A DNA stretch of 64,000 nucleotides from Hamadaea sp013361475 (GTDB lineage: Bacteria > Actinomycetota > Actinomycetes > Mycobacteriales > Micromonosporaceae). The stretch lies in NCBI RefSeq assembly GCF_040654195.1, contig NZ_JBFAHM010000007.1, positions 186,001 through 250,000 on the forward strand, read 5' to 3'. Shown here piece by piece: positions 7,698-15,593 of the stretch (its first letter is position 1; every line of letters starts with the position of its first letter). The position numbers and the translations under genes are program-made. The notes beneath the pieces are model-generated. The model worked only from the letters and a program-made list of their open reading frames with translations, did no database searches and was not told the DNA's origin.

Positions 7698-9173
7698 CTA
7701 AGGCAGGAGGAGGCCGCGGGTGATCAGGTGGCGGACGATGCCCGCCAGCGACAGCGCCAGCAGCTCGAAGGGCGCTTCGTGGGCGGCGGCCAGCAGCGCC
7801 ACGAGTTCGCGGAGCGGGGTGTGCCCGTCGCATCCGCCCACCAGTGACACGATCAGTGGGTCGATCTCTTCGGCCCAGTGCATTCCGTCGGTCAGTTCGA
7901 GGACTTGCCGGTCGACGGCCCAGCCGTCCGGGCTCATCGAGGCGTCCTGTCGCAGGCGCAACCCCGGCGCCGTACGCAGGCGCAGGTCGAGCAGGCCCTC
8001 AAGGTCCACTGCAGACAGTTGATCCTGCCGGTCGAACCAGGCGGCGACCTGCGCGCCGACCGGCTGGTCGAGGCGTTGGAAGGCGTCCTCGCAGACCACG
8101 ATCGGATCGTCGGAACCGCTGTACCGCGCGCTGATCAGGCCGAACCCGATCGCTTCGATCTTGTTCCGGTCGAACCAGTCCAGCCAGGCCGCCGCCCGCT
8201 GCGGATCGTGGCCCTCGGCCGCGTCGTAGAGCCAGAGGCGTACGTAGTCGAGCGGTTCGGTGACCTCACGCTGGATCACCCACAGGTCGCAGCCGGTCCC
8301 GGCGAACCAGCCGGCGACGCGCTCGCTCCACTCCTCCCCCGCCACGTGCACCCAGTTCGCCAGGTACTGCAGGGTGCCGCCGGGGTTCAGCAGCCGAGGC
8401 GCGGCCGCCGCCAGCTCCGCGCAGACGCCGTCGCCCGGCCGCCCCGAATCACGGTAGGTGTGGGTGGTCACGCCCGGCCCCACCACGAACGGCGGGTTGC
8501 TGACCACCTGGTCGAACCGCCGGCTGGCCACCGGCGCCAACATGTCGCCGGACAACAGCTCCCACGACAATCCGTTCAGGTGCGCGGTGGTCGCGGCGAA
8601 CCGCAACGCCCGCTCGGAAAGATCGGTCGCGGTGATCGCCTCCACATGCTCCGACAAGTGCAGAGCTTGTACGCCGCAGCCCGTGCCCAGGTCCAGTGCG
8701 GTGCCGACGGGGCGACGGATGGTCGCGTCGGCGAGCGTCATCGAGGCCATGCCGACGCCGAGCACGTGATCGGCCGGGAGCGGACGGCCCGGCCGGGCCG
8801 CGGCCGGCAGATCGGCGACGACCCACCAGTCGCCGTAGATGTCCAGGTCGATCCCGGCGCGCAGGCCGCCCTCGGCCCGTTCGAGCAGTCCGGAGGCGAG
8901 CGCCTGCGGCAGCGGAAGCCTGCCGAGCGCGGCGGCGACCGTCTCCTCCCGCTCGGTCTGCCCGGCGAGGAACACCCGGACGAGCACGCCCAGCGGGTCG
9001 TCGGCGCCGTCGGTCGCGGCCAGGGTGGCCCGGAAGTCTTCGTGCTCCGCGGCGGCCCACGCCTCCGGCCCGATCCGGGCGGCCACTCCCGCCTGGGTGA
9101 ACTCGGCGTCGACGAGCGCGTCGCGCAGCTGATCGAGGCCGGCGCGGCCCAGGATGCCCTGCTGTTCGGTCAC
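7698..9173 (-). CDS. Class I SAM-dependent methyltransferase with NPPF motif
   Basis: A 491-residue protein. The central Rossmann methyltransferase domain has motif I DLGTGCGVQALHL (about residue 160) and motif IV SNPPFVV (about residue 225). NPPF/Y is the mark of enzymes that methylate planar nitrogen atoms in glutamine, adenine or guanine, such as PrmC, RsmC or RlmG. The N-terminal ~130 residues (LRDALVDAEFTQAGVAARIG) and a C-terminal helical region form the layout of actinobacterial DUF7059-type methyltransferases. Substrate unknown; rRNA or a release/ribosomal protein is plausible. The GTG start at 9173 leaves a 20-bp gap to the divergent VanZ gene. Confidence 0.8.
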   Translation of the reverse strand: MTEQQGILGRAGLDQLRDALVDAEFTQAGVAARIGPEAWAAAEHEDFRATLAATDGADDPLGVLVRVFLAGQTEREETVAAALGRLPLPQALASGLLERAEGGLRAGIDLDIYGDWWVVADLPAAARPGRPLPADHVLGVGMASMTLADATIRRPVGTALDLGTGCGVQALHLSEHVEAITATDLSERALRFAATTAHLNGLSWELLSGDMLAPVASRRFDQVVSNPPFVVGPGVTTHTYRDSGRPGDGVCAELAAAAPRLLNPGGTLQYLANWVHVAGEEWSERVAGWFAGTGCDLWVIQREVTEPLDYVRLWLYDAAEGHDPQRAAAWLDWFDRNKIEAIGFGLISARYSGSDDPIVVCEDAFQRLDQPVGAQVAAWFDRQDQLSAVDLEGLLDLRLRTAPGLRLRQDASMSPDGWAVDRQVLELTDGMHWAEEIDPLIVSLVGGCDGHTPLRELVALLAAAHEAPFELLALSLAGIVRHLITRGLLLP

Positions 9174-9193
9174 TGCCCTATCCTGCCAGGACC

Positions 9194-10024
9194 ATGCCTT
9201 CGGACCTGATAGCGGCACTGATCCAGCGCTGGGGACTCGTCCTGATCTCCACCGCCGGGGTCGCCGCGGTGTGCGTACCACTTGTGTGGGCGAGTAAGCG
9301 ACGCGGCCGGGACTGGCGCGCGGACGCCCTGCTCGCGGGCATGTTCGTGGGCACCTTGCCGTGGACGTGGATGGCGCTGACCCCGCTGCACGGACCCGAG
9401 CGGATCAGCCTGCGCCCGCTCGTGGACCTGTTCGCCCAGGTACGCGGCGACGGCGCGGAGGCGTTCGTGCAGATCTTCGCGAACCTGGTCTTCCTGCTGC
9501 CGCTGGGCGCGTTGGCGCCGGTGCGCTGGCGGTGGGCGGCGAACCTGCCGCGCATCGTCACGCTGGCCGCCGTCTACTCCGGCGCGATCGAGATCGCGCA
9601 GTACGCCCTCCACCTGGGCCGGATCTCCAGCCTCGACGACGTCCTCCAGAACACCGCCGGGGCGGCTCTGGGCGCGCTGCTGACCCGGCGCTGGTGGCGG
9701 CGGTCAGTGGCGCCGGCGCCGCTTGGCGACGACCCGGGTCCGGCAGTAGACGGGATCGACGGTGCCACCCTCGGCCCTCGGCTCGTGCCCGGTCAGGAGG
9801 GCCTGCTCGAGCGGGCTGCCCTCGGCGACCGTGGTCCGGGGCGTGGCGCCGGGGACGGTACGCGACCGCCGCTGGACGATCTTGGTCCGGCGGAGCATCG
9901 ACTCGGCCCGGCGCAGCGCGCGGGTGAGGTCGGCCGGACCGGCCACACCGGAGACTCCGACGGTGGCGCGGACCCGGATGACCTGGCCGCCGACCCAGAT
10001 CGGGGTCGCCAGCAGCTCCTCTAG
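9194..10024 (+). CDS. VanZ-family membrane protein with long antisense tail
   Basis: The first ~170 residues are a VanZ-like protein: about four hydrophobic helices, PWTWMALTPLHG, NLVFLLPLGALAP and the family block EIAQYALHLGRISSLDDVLQNTAGAALGALL. VanZ proteins are linked to low-level teicoplanin resistance in enterococci, but many are of unknown role. After RRWWRR the frame continues for about 105 unconserved polar residues to a TAG at 10022, lying antisense over the last 321 bp of the convergent diguanylate cyclase gene. The tail is probably a by-product of a missing stop codon. Confidence 0.75.
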   Translation: MPSDLIAALIQRWGLVLISTAGVAAVCVPLVWASKRRGRDWRADALLAGMFVGTLPWTWMALTPLHGPERISLRPLVDLFAQVRGDGAEAFVQIFANLVFLLPLGALAPVRWRWAANLPRIVTLAAVYSGAIEIAQYALHLGRISSLDDVLQNTAGAALGALLTRRWWRRSVAPAPLGDDPGPAVDGIDGATLGPRLVPGQEGLLERAALGDRGPGRGAGDGTRPPLDDLGPAEHRLGPAQRAGEVGRTGHTGDSDGGADPDDLAADPDRGRQQLL

Positions 10025-10450
10025 GCGATCGGCGTCGGGATGCGCTCCCGAGCCGCGGACGAGCGCCACGAACTCGTCCCCGCCGAGCCGCGCCACGAGC
10101 TGACCGCCGACGTAGTCGGCGAATCGCCGGCCGAGCGCGACGAGGACCTCGTCTCCCACGATCTGCCCGTACGCGTGGTTGATCCGGTGGAAGCCGTCGA
10201 CGTCGATCAGCACCGCGGTCATCGGCTGCCGAGCCGGGTCGGCGAGCAGTGCCGTCCCCAACTCGTAGAACGCACGCCGGTTGAGCAGCCCGGTCAGGGA
10301 GTCCTGCCGGGCGGCGATGCGCTCGGCGAGCACCTTGCGGCGCAGTTCGACAGCGGCCGCTTCGGCCTGGCGAACCCGCCGGCCCAGCCAGATCGCCACC
10401 CCCGCGCCCGCCAAACCGGTCAGAACGACCGCAACGACGGCTGGATTCAC
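9704..10450 (-). CDS. GGDEF diguanylate cyclase, membrane-anchored
   Basis: A 248-residue protein with one N-terminal membrane helix (residues ~4-22), a short coiled segment and a GGDEF domain beginning at DSLTGLLNRRAFYE. The signature RLGGDEF is intact, so it should make c-di-GMP from two GTP. The RxxD inhibitory site normally five residues before GGDEF is absent (that place reads VGGQ), so product feedback there is unlikely. The C-terminal ~70 residues are basic with no recognised domain. GTG start at 10450. c-di-GMP governs development in actinomycetes through BldD and WhiG-RsiG. The 3' end overlaps the VanZ frame by 321 bp. Confidence 0.85.
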   Translation of the reverse strand: MNPAVVAVVLTGLAGAGVAIWLGRRVRQAEAAAVELRRKVLAERIAARQDSLTGLLNRRAFYELGTALLADPARQPMTAVLIDVDGFHRINHAYGQIVGDEVLVALGRRFADYVGGQLVARLGGDEFVALVRGSGAHPDADRLEELLATPIWVGGQVIRVRATVGVSGVAGPADLTRALRRAESMLRRTKIVQRRSRTVPGATPRTTVAEGSPLEQALLTGHEPRAEGGTVDPVYCRTRVVAKRRRRH

Positions 10451-10616
10451 GGCTGCGTTCCCCTTTCGCGCGGGCCGAGAGTGTCGGCCGCCCGATGTCG
10501 CACTATGGCCGTTCGATGGAATATGCGGACCTCAGACCGCTTATGCGGGCTTCCGGCGGTCTTCGCCGCCATCCACAGAAGACGATCAGTACCAGGTCAC
10601 TGGGGTTATGATGCGC

Positions 10617-10658
10617 TCTGCACCGTGCAGATGCAAGAGCGGATGCACGTGCAGATGC
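10617..10658. promoter_or_regulatory. Palindromic operator-like sites upstream of DUF397 gene
   Basis: TCTGCACcGTGCAGA is a 15-bp perfect palindrome around one central base (10617-10631). A second palindrome TGCACGTGCA (10644-10653) follows, and GTGCAGATGC is repeated directly at 10625 and 10649, 24 bp apart. They lie 20-60 bp before the DUF397 start and could bind the neighbouring XRE regulator. Confidence 0.45.
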
Positions 10659-10679
10659 CAGACGGACAGCGGGGAGGGA

Positions 10680-10931
10680 ATGAAGTTGGTGACTGAAGCA
10701 AGCCAGGGCCAGCAGCTCACCTGGCGCAAGAGCGGGCGCAGCAACGCGAGCGGAAACTGCGTCGAGGTCGCCCGATTGCCGGAAGGCGCCGGCGTGGCGA
10801 TCCGCAATTCGCGGAACCCGGACGGACCGGCGCTGGTGTTCACCGCCGACGAGATCGCGGCCTTCGTCGCGGGCGTACGCGACGGGGAGTTCGACGACCT
10901 CGTCCCGGGCGCCGACAGCCGAGGGGCGTGA
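10680..10931 (+). CDS. DUF397 domain protein
   Basis: An 83-residue protein with the DUF397 pattern: LTWRKSGRSNASGNCVEVA, then VAIRNSRNPDGPALVFTADEIAAFVAGVRDGEFD. DUF397 proteins are actinobacterial partners of XRE/DUF5753 regulators, as in the WhiJ and AbaA-like loci of Streptomyces, and are thought to modulate them. The ATG start at 10680 is preceded by GGGGAGGG; a GTG three codons later is possible. The regulator follows 103 bp downstream. Confidence 0.85.
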   Translation: MKLVTEASQGQQLTWRKSGRSNASGNCVEVARLPEGAGVAIRNSRNPDGPALVFTADEIAAFVAGVRDGEFDDLVPGADSRGA

Positions 10932-10954
10932 CAGCGCGCCCCCGACACGCATAC

Positions 10955-10967
10955 CACCGGACCGGTG
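10955..10967. promoter_or_regulatory. Palindrome upstream of the XRE regulator gene
   Basis: CACCGG-a-CCGGTG is a perfect palindrome about 70 bp before the start of the XRE/DUF5753 gene, between it and the DUF397 gene. Its sequence differs from the TGCAC palindromes upstream of DUF397. A regulatory role is inference. Confidence 0.3.
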
Positions 10968-11034
10968 ACCCGCCGGTCCATCCACATAAGGCATGCTTCA
11001 GATCACGATCAGGAAAACCGGGAGGTGAGAGCCC

Positions 11035-11916
11035 ATGGCCGCGGCGTTCGACGCCGGCAGCGGCGGTGGCCCCACCGCCCTGCGGATCATGCTCGGCGCG
11101 CACCTTCGCCGGTTGCGCGAGGCTCAGGGGATCTCCCGGGAGGACGCCGGCTGGCAGATCCGGGCGTCCGAATCCAAGATCAGCCGGATGGAGCTGGGCC
11201 GGGTCGGCTTCAAGGAGCGGGACGTCGCCGACCTGCTCACCCACTACGGGCTGGCCGACGGCGGCGAACGCGAACGCCTGCTCGCCCTGGCCCGGGAGGC
11301 GAACGCGCCCGGCTGGTGGCACCGGTACAGCGACATCCTGCCGAGCTGGTTCCAGCCCTACATCGGCCTGGAGTCGGCGGCGTCGCTCATCCGCAACTAC
11401 GAGGTCCAGTTCATTCCAGGCCTGCTGCAGACGGCCGACTACGCCCGCGCTGTCGTAAGCCTCGGACACGCGCGTACGGGGGCCGAGGGGATCGAACGCC
11501 GGGTGGATCTGCGGATGACCCGCCAGCAGGTGCTGGCCAAACCGGACGCGCCGCAGTTCTGGGCGGTGGTGGACGAGGGCGCGCTGCGCCGGCCGGTCGG
11601 CGGGCGCAAGGTCATGATCGCCCAGCTGGAGGCGTTGATCGCGGCGACCGAGCGGCCCAACGTCCGCATCCAGGTCGTGCCGTTCGTCATCGGCGGGCAC
11701 GCGGCCCACGGCGGCGCCTTCAGCATCATGCGATTCGCCGAGCCGGACCTGCCGGACGTCGTCTACGTGGAGCAACTCACCAGCGCGATCTATCTGGACA
11801 AGCGCGAGGACGTCGATCAGTACCAGATCGTCATGGAGACGCTCTGCATCGAGGCCGCCCCGCCGGAACAGACGCCCGACATCCTCCGCAAAATCGCGGC
11901 TGATCTGTCTCAGTGA
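11035..11916 (+). CDS. XRE-type regulator with DUF5753 (WhiJ-like)
   Basis: A 293-residue protein. The N-terminal helix-turn-helix (LGAHLRRLREAQGISREDAGWQIRAS and following, residues ~18-75) is XRE type, followed by the DUF5753 domain with WFQPYIGLESAASLIRNYE, FIPGLLQTADYARAV and VQVVPF-like segments. Such proteins pair with DUF397 partners and regulate development or antibiotic genes in Streptomyces. The start has GGGAGGTGAG nine bases upstream. A 13-bp palindrome CACCGGaCCGGTG at 10955-10967 lies in its promoter region. A DUF574-type methyltransferase gene follows at 43 bp, forming the typical three-gene set. Confidence 0.88.
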   Translation: MAAAFDAGSGGGPTALRIMLGAHLRRLREAQGISREDAGWQIRASESKISRMELGRVGFKERDVADLLTHYGLADGGERERLLALAREANAPGWWHRYSDILPSWFQPYIGLESAASLIRNYEVQFIPGLLQTADYARAVVSLGHARTGAEGIERRVDLRMTRQQVLAKPDAPQFWAVVDEGALRRPVGGRKVMIAQLEALIAATERPNVRIQVVPFVIGGHAAHGGAFSIMRFAEPDLPDVVYVEQLTSAIYLDKREDVDQYQIVMETLCIEAAPPEQTPDILRKIAADLSQ

Positions 11917-11959
11917 CCTAATCTATGGATCCCCAACCCTTCATGCGAGGTGCATAGCT

Positions 11960-12766
11960 GTGAACGACGCACCGCAGAACGCCGAGCTGCTGTCCCGGCT
12001 GGACACGTCGGTGGCCCACTCCGCCCGGCTCTGGAACTACCTGCTGGGCGGCAAGGACAACTTCGCGGCCGACCGCGAGGCGGCCGAGCAGGTCCTGGCG
12101 TTCATGCCCGAGCTGGTGCAGTCCGCCCGCTACAACCGGGAGTTCCTCGGCCGCGTGGTCCGCCACCTCGCCGGCTCCGCCGGGATCGACCAGTTCCTCG
12201 ACATCGGCACCGGCCTGCCGACCGCGAACAACACACACGAGGTCGCGCAGAAGACCAACCCGGCCGCGCGAATCGTCTATGTGGACAACGACCCGATGGT
12301 CCTCGTCCACGCGCGTGCCCTCCTGACCAGTACGCCTGAAGGCGCGACCGACTACATCGACGCCGACATCCGCGATCCGGAGACGATCCTGCAGAACGCC
12401 GCGCGTACGCTCGACTTCGAGCGGCCGATCGCGATCATGCTGCTCGGCATCCTGAACTTCGTCGTCGACGACGCCGAGGCCGCCGCGATCGTCACCAAGC
12501 TCCTCGACGCCGTCCCGGCCGGCAGCTACCTCGTCCTGTCGCATCCCACGGCCGAGGTCCACCGGGAGGCAGTCGAGCGCGCCATGCAGATGTGGAACTC
12601 CAGCGGATCGGCTCCGATCTGCGCGCGTACGCCCGCCGGCATCAGCAAGTACTTCGAAGGGCTGGAAGTTCTCGAGCCCGGCTTCGTGACCGTGTCGCAG
12701 TGGCGCCCGGACGGCAACGACGAGACCGTCGTCACCGAGTGGTGCGGCGTCGGCTTCAAGCACTAG
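11960..12766 (+). CDS. DUF574-type S-adenosyl methyltransferase
   Basis: A 268-residue protein of the actinobacterial PF04672 family. It shows HSARLWNYLLGGKDNFAADREAAEQ, RYNREFLGRVVR, the SAM-binding block FLDIGTGLPTANNTHEVAQ (residues ~80-98), VYVDNDPMVLVHARALL, and DADIRDPETIL. Substrates are unknown in this family. Members are often next to XRE/DUF5753 and DUF397 genes, as here. GTG start at 11960. The gene ends 24 bp before a 65-bp palindromic repeat. Confidence 0.85.
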   Translation: MNDAPQNAELLSRLDTSVAHSARLWNYLLGGKDNFAADREAAEQVLAFMPELVQSARYNREFLGRVVRHLAGSAGIDQFLDIGTGLPTANNTHEVAQKTNPAARIVYVDNDPMVLVHARALLTSTPEGATDYIDADIRDPETILQNAARTLDFERPIAIMLLGILNFVVDDAEAAAIVTKLLDAVPAGSYLVLSHPTAEVHREAVERAMQMWNSSGSAPICARTPAGISKYFEGLEVLEPGFVTVSQWRPDGNDETVVTEWCGVGFKH

Positions 12767-12790
12767 CACTCCTTCTGGGCGGCCTTCTGG

Positions 12791-12855
12791 GCGCTGGATC
12801 AGGGTTCCCGGTCGAATCTTGGAGCATGATTCGACACGGAACCCTGATCCAGCGC
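12791..12855. repeat. 65-bp near-palindrome, copy A
   Basis: Two 28-bp arms (12791-12818 and 12828-12855) with two internal mismatches enclose a 9-base loop. The arms start GCGCTGGATCAGGGTTCC and include GTCGAATC. Nearly identical elements occur at 33784-33848 and 49523-49587. This copy lies between the methyltransferase and HhH-GPD genes. Confidence 0.9.
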
Positions 12856-12888
12856 CGATCATCGGTGGCGGTCTGGCAAGCTGGGGCC

Positions 12889-13461
12889 ATGTCGAAGCTC
12901 TTCCTCGCTCAGGAGCCGGCGGCCGACGAGATGCTCGCGACCGACCCGCTGGCGCTGCTCATCGGGATGCTCCTCGACCAGCAGCAGCCGCTGGAGAAGG
13001 CGTTCGCCGGGCCGTACCGGCTGGCTGAGCGGCTCGGCGTCGAGCACCTCGACGCGGCGGCGATCGCGGGGCACGATCCCGAGGAGTTCGCCCGGATCTT
13101 CGCCGTCCCCCCGGCCATCCATCGCTACCACGGCTCGATGGCGCAGCGTACGCAGCAACTCTGCCAAGCCGTGGCCGACGTTTACGACGGCGACGCCGGC
13201 CGGATCTGGGGCGAGGCAGCCGACGGCAAGGACCTCTTCAACCGGCTGACGGCGCTGCCCGGCTACGGCAAGCAGAAGGCGCACATCCTCATCGCCCTGC
13301 TCGGCAAGCAGCTCGGGGTGCAGCCCGACGGCTGGCGGGAGGCGGCCGGGGCGTACGGCGAGGTGGGGTCGTTCCGGTCGGCGGCCGACATCGTCGACGC
13401 GGCCTCGCTGACGAAGGTGCGCGAGTACAAGAAGGCCGCGAAGGCCGCCGCGAAGGCCTAG
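12889..13461 (+). CDS. HhH-GPD-type DNA repair-like protein
   Basis: A 190-residue protein of the actinobacterial HhH-GPD family. It has LLIGMLLDQQQPLEKAFAGPYRLAERLG and a helix-hairpin-helix LTALPGYGKQKAHILIALLGKQLG at about residues 120-143. The aspartate that would act in base excision sits in a region less like MutY/Nth, so catalytic activity is uncertain; there is no Fe-S cysteine cluster. The ATG at 12889 lies 33 bp after a palindromic repeat, so the repeat occupies the promoter region. The stop overlaps the convergent DUF4239 gene by 4 bp. Confidence 0.8.
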   Translation: MSKLFLAQEPAADEMLATDPLALLIGMLLDQQQPLEKAFAGPYRLAERLGVEHLDAAAIAGHDPEEFARIFAVPPAIHRYHGSMAQRTQQLCQAVADVYDGDAGRIWGEAADGKDLFNRLTALPGYGKQKAHILIALLGKQLGVQPDGWREAAGAYGEVGSFRSAADIVDAASLTKVREYKKAAKAAAKA

Positions 13462-14225
13462 GGCAGCCCGCGTAGCCGGGACAACGCGGTCACCAGGCTG
13501 TCCGGGGTGACCGCGAACGCCCGGCTGAGCGGGTACTCCACCTGGTAGATGACGAAGAGCAGCAGCGCGAGCATCGCCCCGACGACCGCCATCATCAGCC
13601 CGTTGGGGAAGGTGCGTTCCAGCCCGAACATGTAGAGGAACAGCACGCTGACCAGGCCGCCGCCGAGGAGCACCGGCCAGAGCAGGCCCGGCATCCCCTC
13701 CCCGGCCGCCTGCAGCCGCCCACTCCGGGCTCCGGCCGCCGCACTGATCTGCGCACTGAGCTGGGCGTACGCGTTCTGCTCCGGGTCGGTCTGCGGGCGT
13801 ACCGCGTCGACCCGCCGACGGAGCTGGGTGAAGAGCAGCTCGGCCTGGTCGTCCGGCTCGTGGCGTACGCGAAGCCGCATCCACTCCGGACCGACAGCCT
13901 CCCCCAGGTACGCCACGATCAGCCCGCGTACCTCGGCTCGGTCGGCCGGGGCGAGTTGATCGGCCGACCAGTACGCCTCGACGAGGCTGCCCGCTTCGAG
14001 GTCGGTGCTCGACGCGGCGGCCGAGCGGGGTTCCCACACGGCGATCGCGGCGATGGCGATGAGGATGGCGTAGACCATCCCGATGGTGGCGTAGAGCGCG
14101 CTGGCGGCGTCGGAGTCGGCGACGAGCCACCGGTCCGGGACGAACTTGGAGACCAGGAGGAATCCGCCCGCCGACACGGCGGCGGCCCCCAGCGTCACGA
14201 GCGTTCCGGCGAGCATGACATCCAT
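13458..14225 (-). CDS. DUF4239 family membrane protein
   Basis: A 255-residue protein with four predicted membrane helices: residues ~5-25, ~42-62, ~180-198 and ~208-228, with a long central soluble part rich in charged residues. This fits the DUF4239 family. It is the last gene of a same-strand run that begins with the encapsulin gene; the gap from the preceding stop is 27 bp, so it may be part of that operon. Function unknown. Confidence 0.75.
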   Translation of the reverse strand: MDVMLAGTLVTLGAAAVSAGGFLLVSKFVPDRWLVADSDAASALYATIGMVYAILIAIAAIAVWEPRSAAASSTDLEAGSLVEAYWSADQLAPADRAEVRGLIVAYLGEAVGPEWMRLRVRHEPDDQAELLFTQLRRRVDAVRPQTDPEQNAYAQLSAQISAAAGARSGRLQAAGEGMPGLLWPVLLGGGLVSVLFLYMFGLERTFPNGLMMAVVGAMLALLLFVIYQVEYPLSRAFAVTPDSLVTALSRLRGLP

Positions 14226-14252
14226 CGAGGCCCCCTCGGATCGACAGTGCAG

Positions 14253-15587
14253 TCATCGGCGTATGCGAGCCGCGAGGGTGATCGCGGGGACGAGCAGACC
14301 GGCGAAGAAGGTCAGGGTCAGGGGCAGTTTCCGGCGCGGCGCCGGTGGCGGTGGCGGCCGCCGGGCCGCGGCCAACGCCACCGGTGAAGGCGAAGGCGGC
14401 GGCACCGACGAAACCACTGTGGACGGAGAAGGCCGGGCGGCCGGAGGTGACGGCGACGGGGGGATGTAGGGTGCCGGCTGCGGCCAGCGGACTGCGACGG
14501 CGTACTCCTCGACCTCGCCGCCGGAGGCCGATCCGGTCGGCGCGACGACGGCCGGGCTTCCGGCGTACAACCGGAGGAGCAGCCGCAGAGCGCGGGCCGT
14601 GCGCGGAACGCTGATCGACGGCCAGGACAGGACGGCGGACTCCGCCCCGGGTGGGACCTCGGCGATGGCGCGGGCGTTGCCGAGCCAGCCCGCGAGCAGC
14701 GCCGGTTCCGGCGTGGTGTTGCGCACCGCAACCGTGACCTGCCAGGACGTCGCCTCCGCGGCGATGACCGGTGTCGTGACCCCGTCGTCCGGGCCGACCG
14801 CCGCCCCGATGCCCAGCACGCCGAGCGTGGTGACCGTGTTGCGCGGGGCGTCGCCGTTCTCGGACGAGCCGTAGTCCCAGAGGACCGGGCAGGCCGCCGC
14901 GTCGGCGTGGTACGCCGTCACCCCGGCCTCGGTGAAGGTCGCCCGCGACGCGTCGGTCAACGGGATCCGGTAGATCCGGCCCGACGAGTTCTCCAGCGCC
15001 AGCAGTACGCCGAACGCGCTGATCGACACCGCCCCGAACGCAACACCCTCCACATTAGGCAGACTTGTCGTGGTGACCCGGCCGGAAGCGGGATCGACGC
15101 GGACGAGCCGGGTCGGCGAGACGGCCAGCCCGTAGAGCGCGCCGTCGAGCGGGTTCACCGCCCAGTCGCCCAGATCGACCTGCTCGGTCAACTGGACCCG
15201 CCGCACCACCTTCAGCGTCGGGAGCTGCACGTCGACGAGGGCCGGCCCGTCCAGCAGCAGCCAATCCGATCCCGCGACCGCTCCGGCATACGCGCCCGGG
15301 ACGACGGCCGGGCCCACCGGGGTCAGGCGACCGGCGGCATCGACGGTCACGGTCTGCCCGCCGGAGATGGCGTACCCCAGATCCGAGTAGTAGCCGAGCG
15401 CGTTCACCGGCCGGGGCAGGTCGCCGAGCTTGGCGTACCCGTGGGCGTTCTCGTCGAAGCGCAGCAGCGTCTTGTCCTGGACGAGGACGAAACCGTTGCG
15501 GCACATCGGCTCCGCCGCCGGAGTGGTGGCCGGTCCGGCGACCACCCCGGCGGTCAGCGCCAGCGCGAGCAGCCAGGCGCTGGGCAC
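14253..15587 (-). CDS. Secreted propeller-like protein with C-terminal membrane anchor
   Basis: A 444-residue protein. It has a signal peptide (residues ~1-25, ending near PAAEP), an extracytoplasmic domain of repeated beta-strand blocks (NALGYYSDLGYAISG, DWAVNPLDGALYGLAV, RVDPASGRVTTTSLP) like a DUF6923-type propeller, a second beta domain, a proline/serine-rich linker (residues ~365-420), then a hydrophobic helix and RIRR stop-transfer. It is thus a surface-exposed type I membrane protein. Its start lies 6 bp after the stop of the polyprenyl synthase gene, which argues for co-transcription with the encapsulin pair. Function unknown. Confidence 0.7.
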   Translation of the reverse strand: MPSAWLLALALTAGVVAGPATTPAAEPMCRNGFVLVQDKTLLRFDENAHGYAKLGDLPRPVNALGYYSDLGYAISGGQTVTVDAAGRLTPVGPAVVPGAYAGAVAGSDWLLLDGPALVDVQLPTLKVVRRVQLTEQVDLGDWAVNPLDGALYGLAVSPTRLVRVDPASGRVTTTSLPNVEGVAFGAVSISAFGVLLALENSSGRIYRIPLTDASRATFTEAGVTAYHADAAACPVLWDYGSSENGDAPRNTVTTLGVLGIGAAVGPDDGVTTPVIAAEATSWQVTVAVRNTTPEPALLAGWLGNARAIAEVPPGAESAVLSWPSISVPRTARALRLLLRLYAGSPAVVAPTGSASGGEVEEYAVAVRWPQPAPYIPPSPSPPAARPSPSTVVSSVPPPSPSPVALAAARRPPPPPAPRRKLPLTLTFFAGLLVPAITLAARIRR

Positions 15588-15593
15588 GGCTCG

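Noticed and set aside
7878..9209. 443-codon frame antisense to the methyltransferase gene
   Set aside because: Shadow frame, rich in Arg/Gly, no conserved motif.
10281..10679. Extended N terminus of the DUF397 frame
   Set aside because: The upstream 133 codons lack family similarity; ATG 10680 has GGGGAGGG before it.
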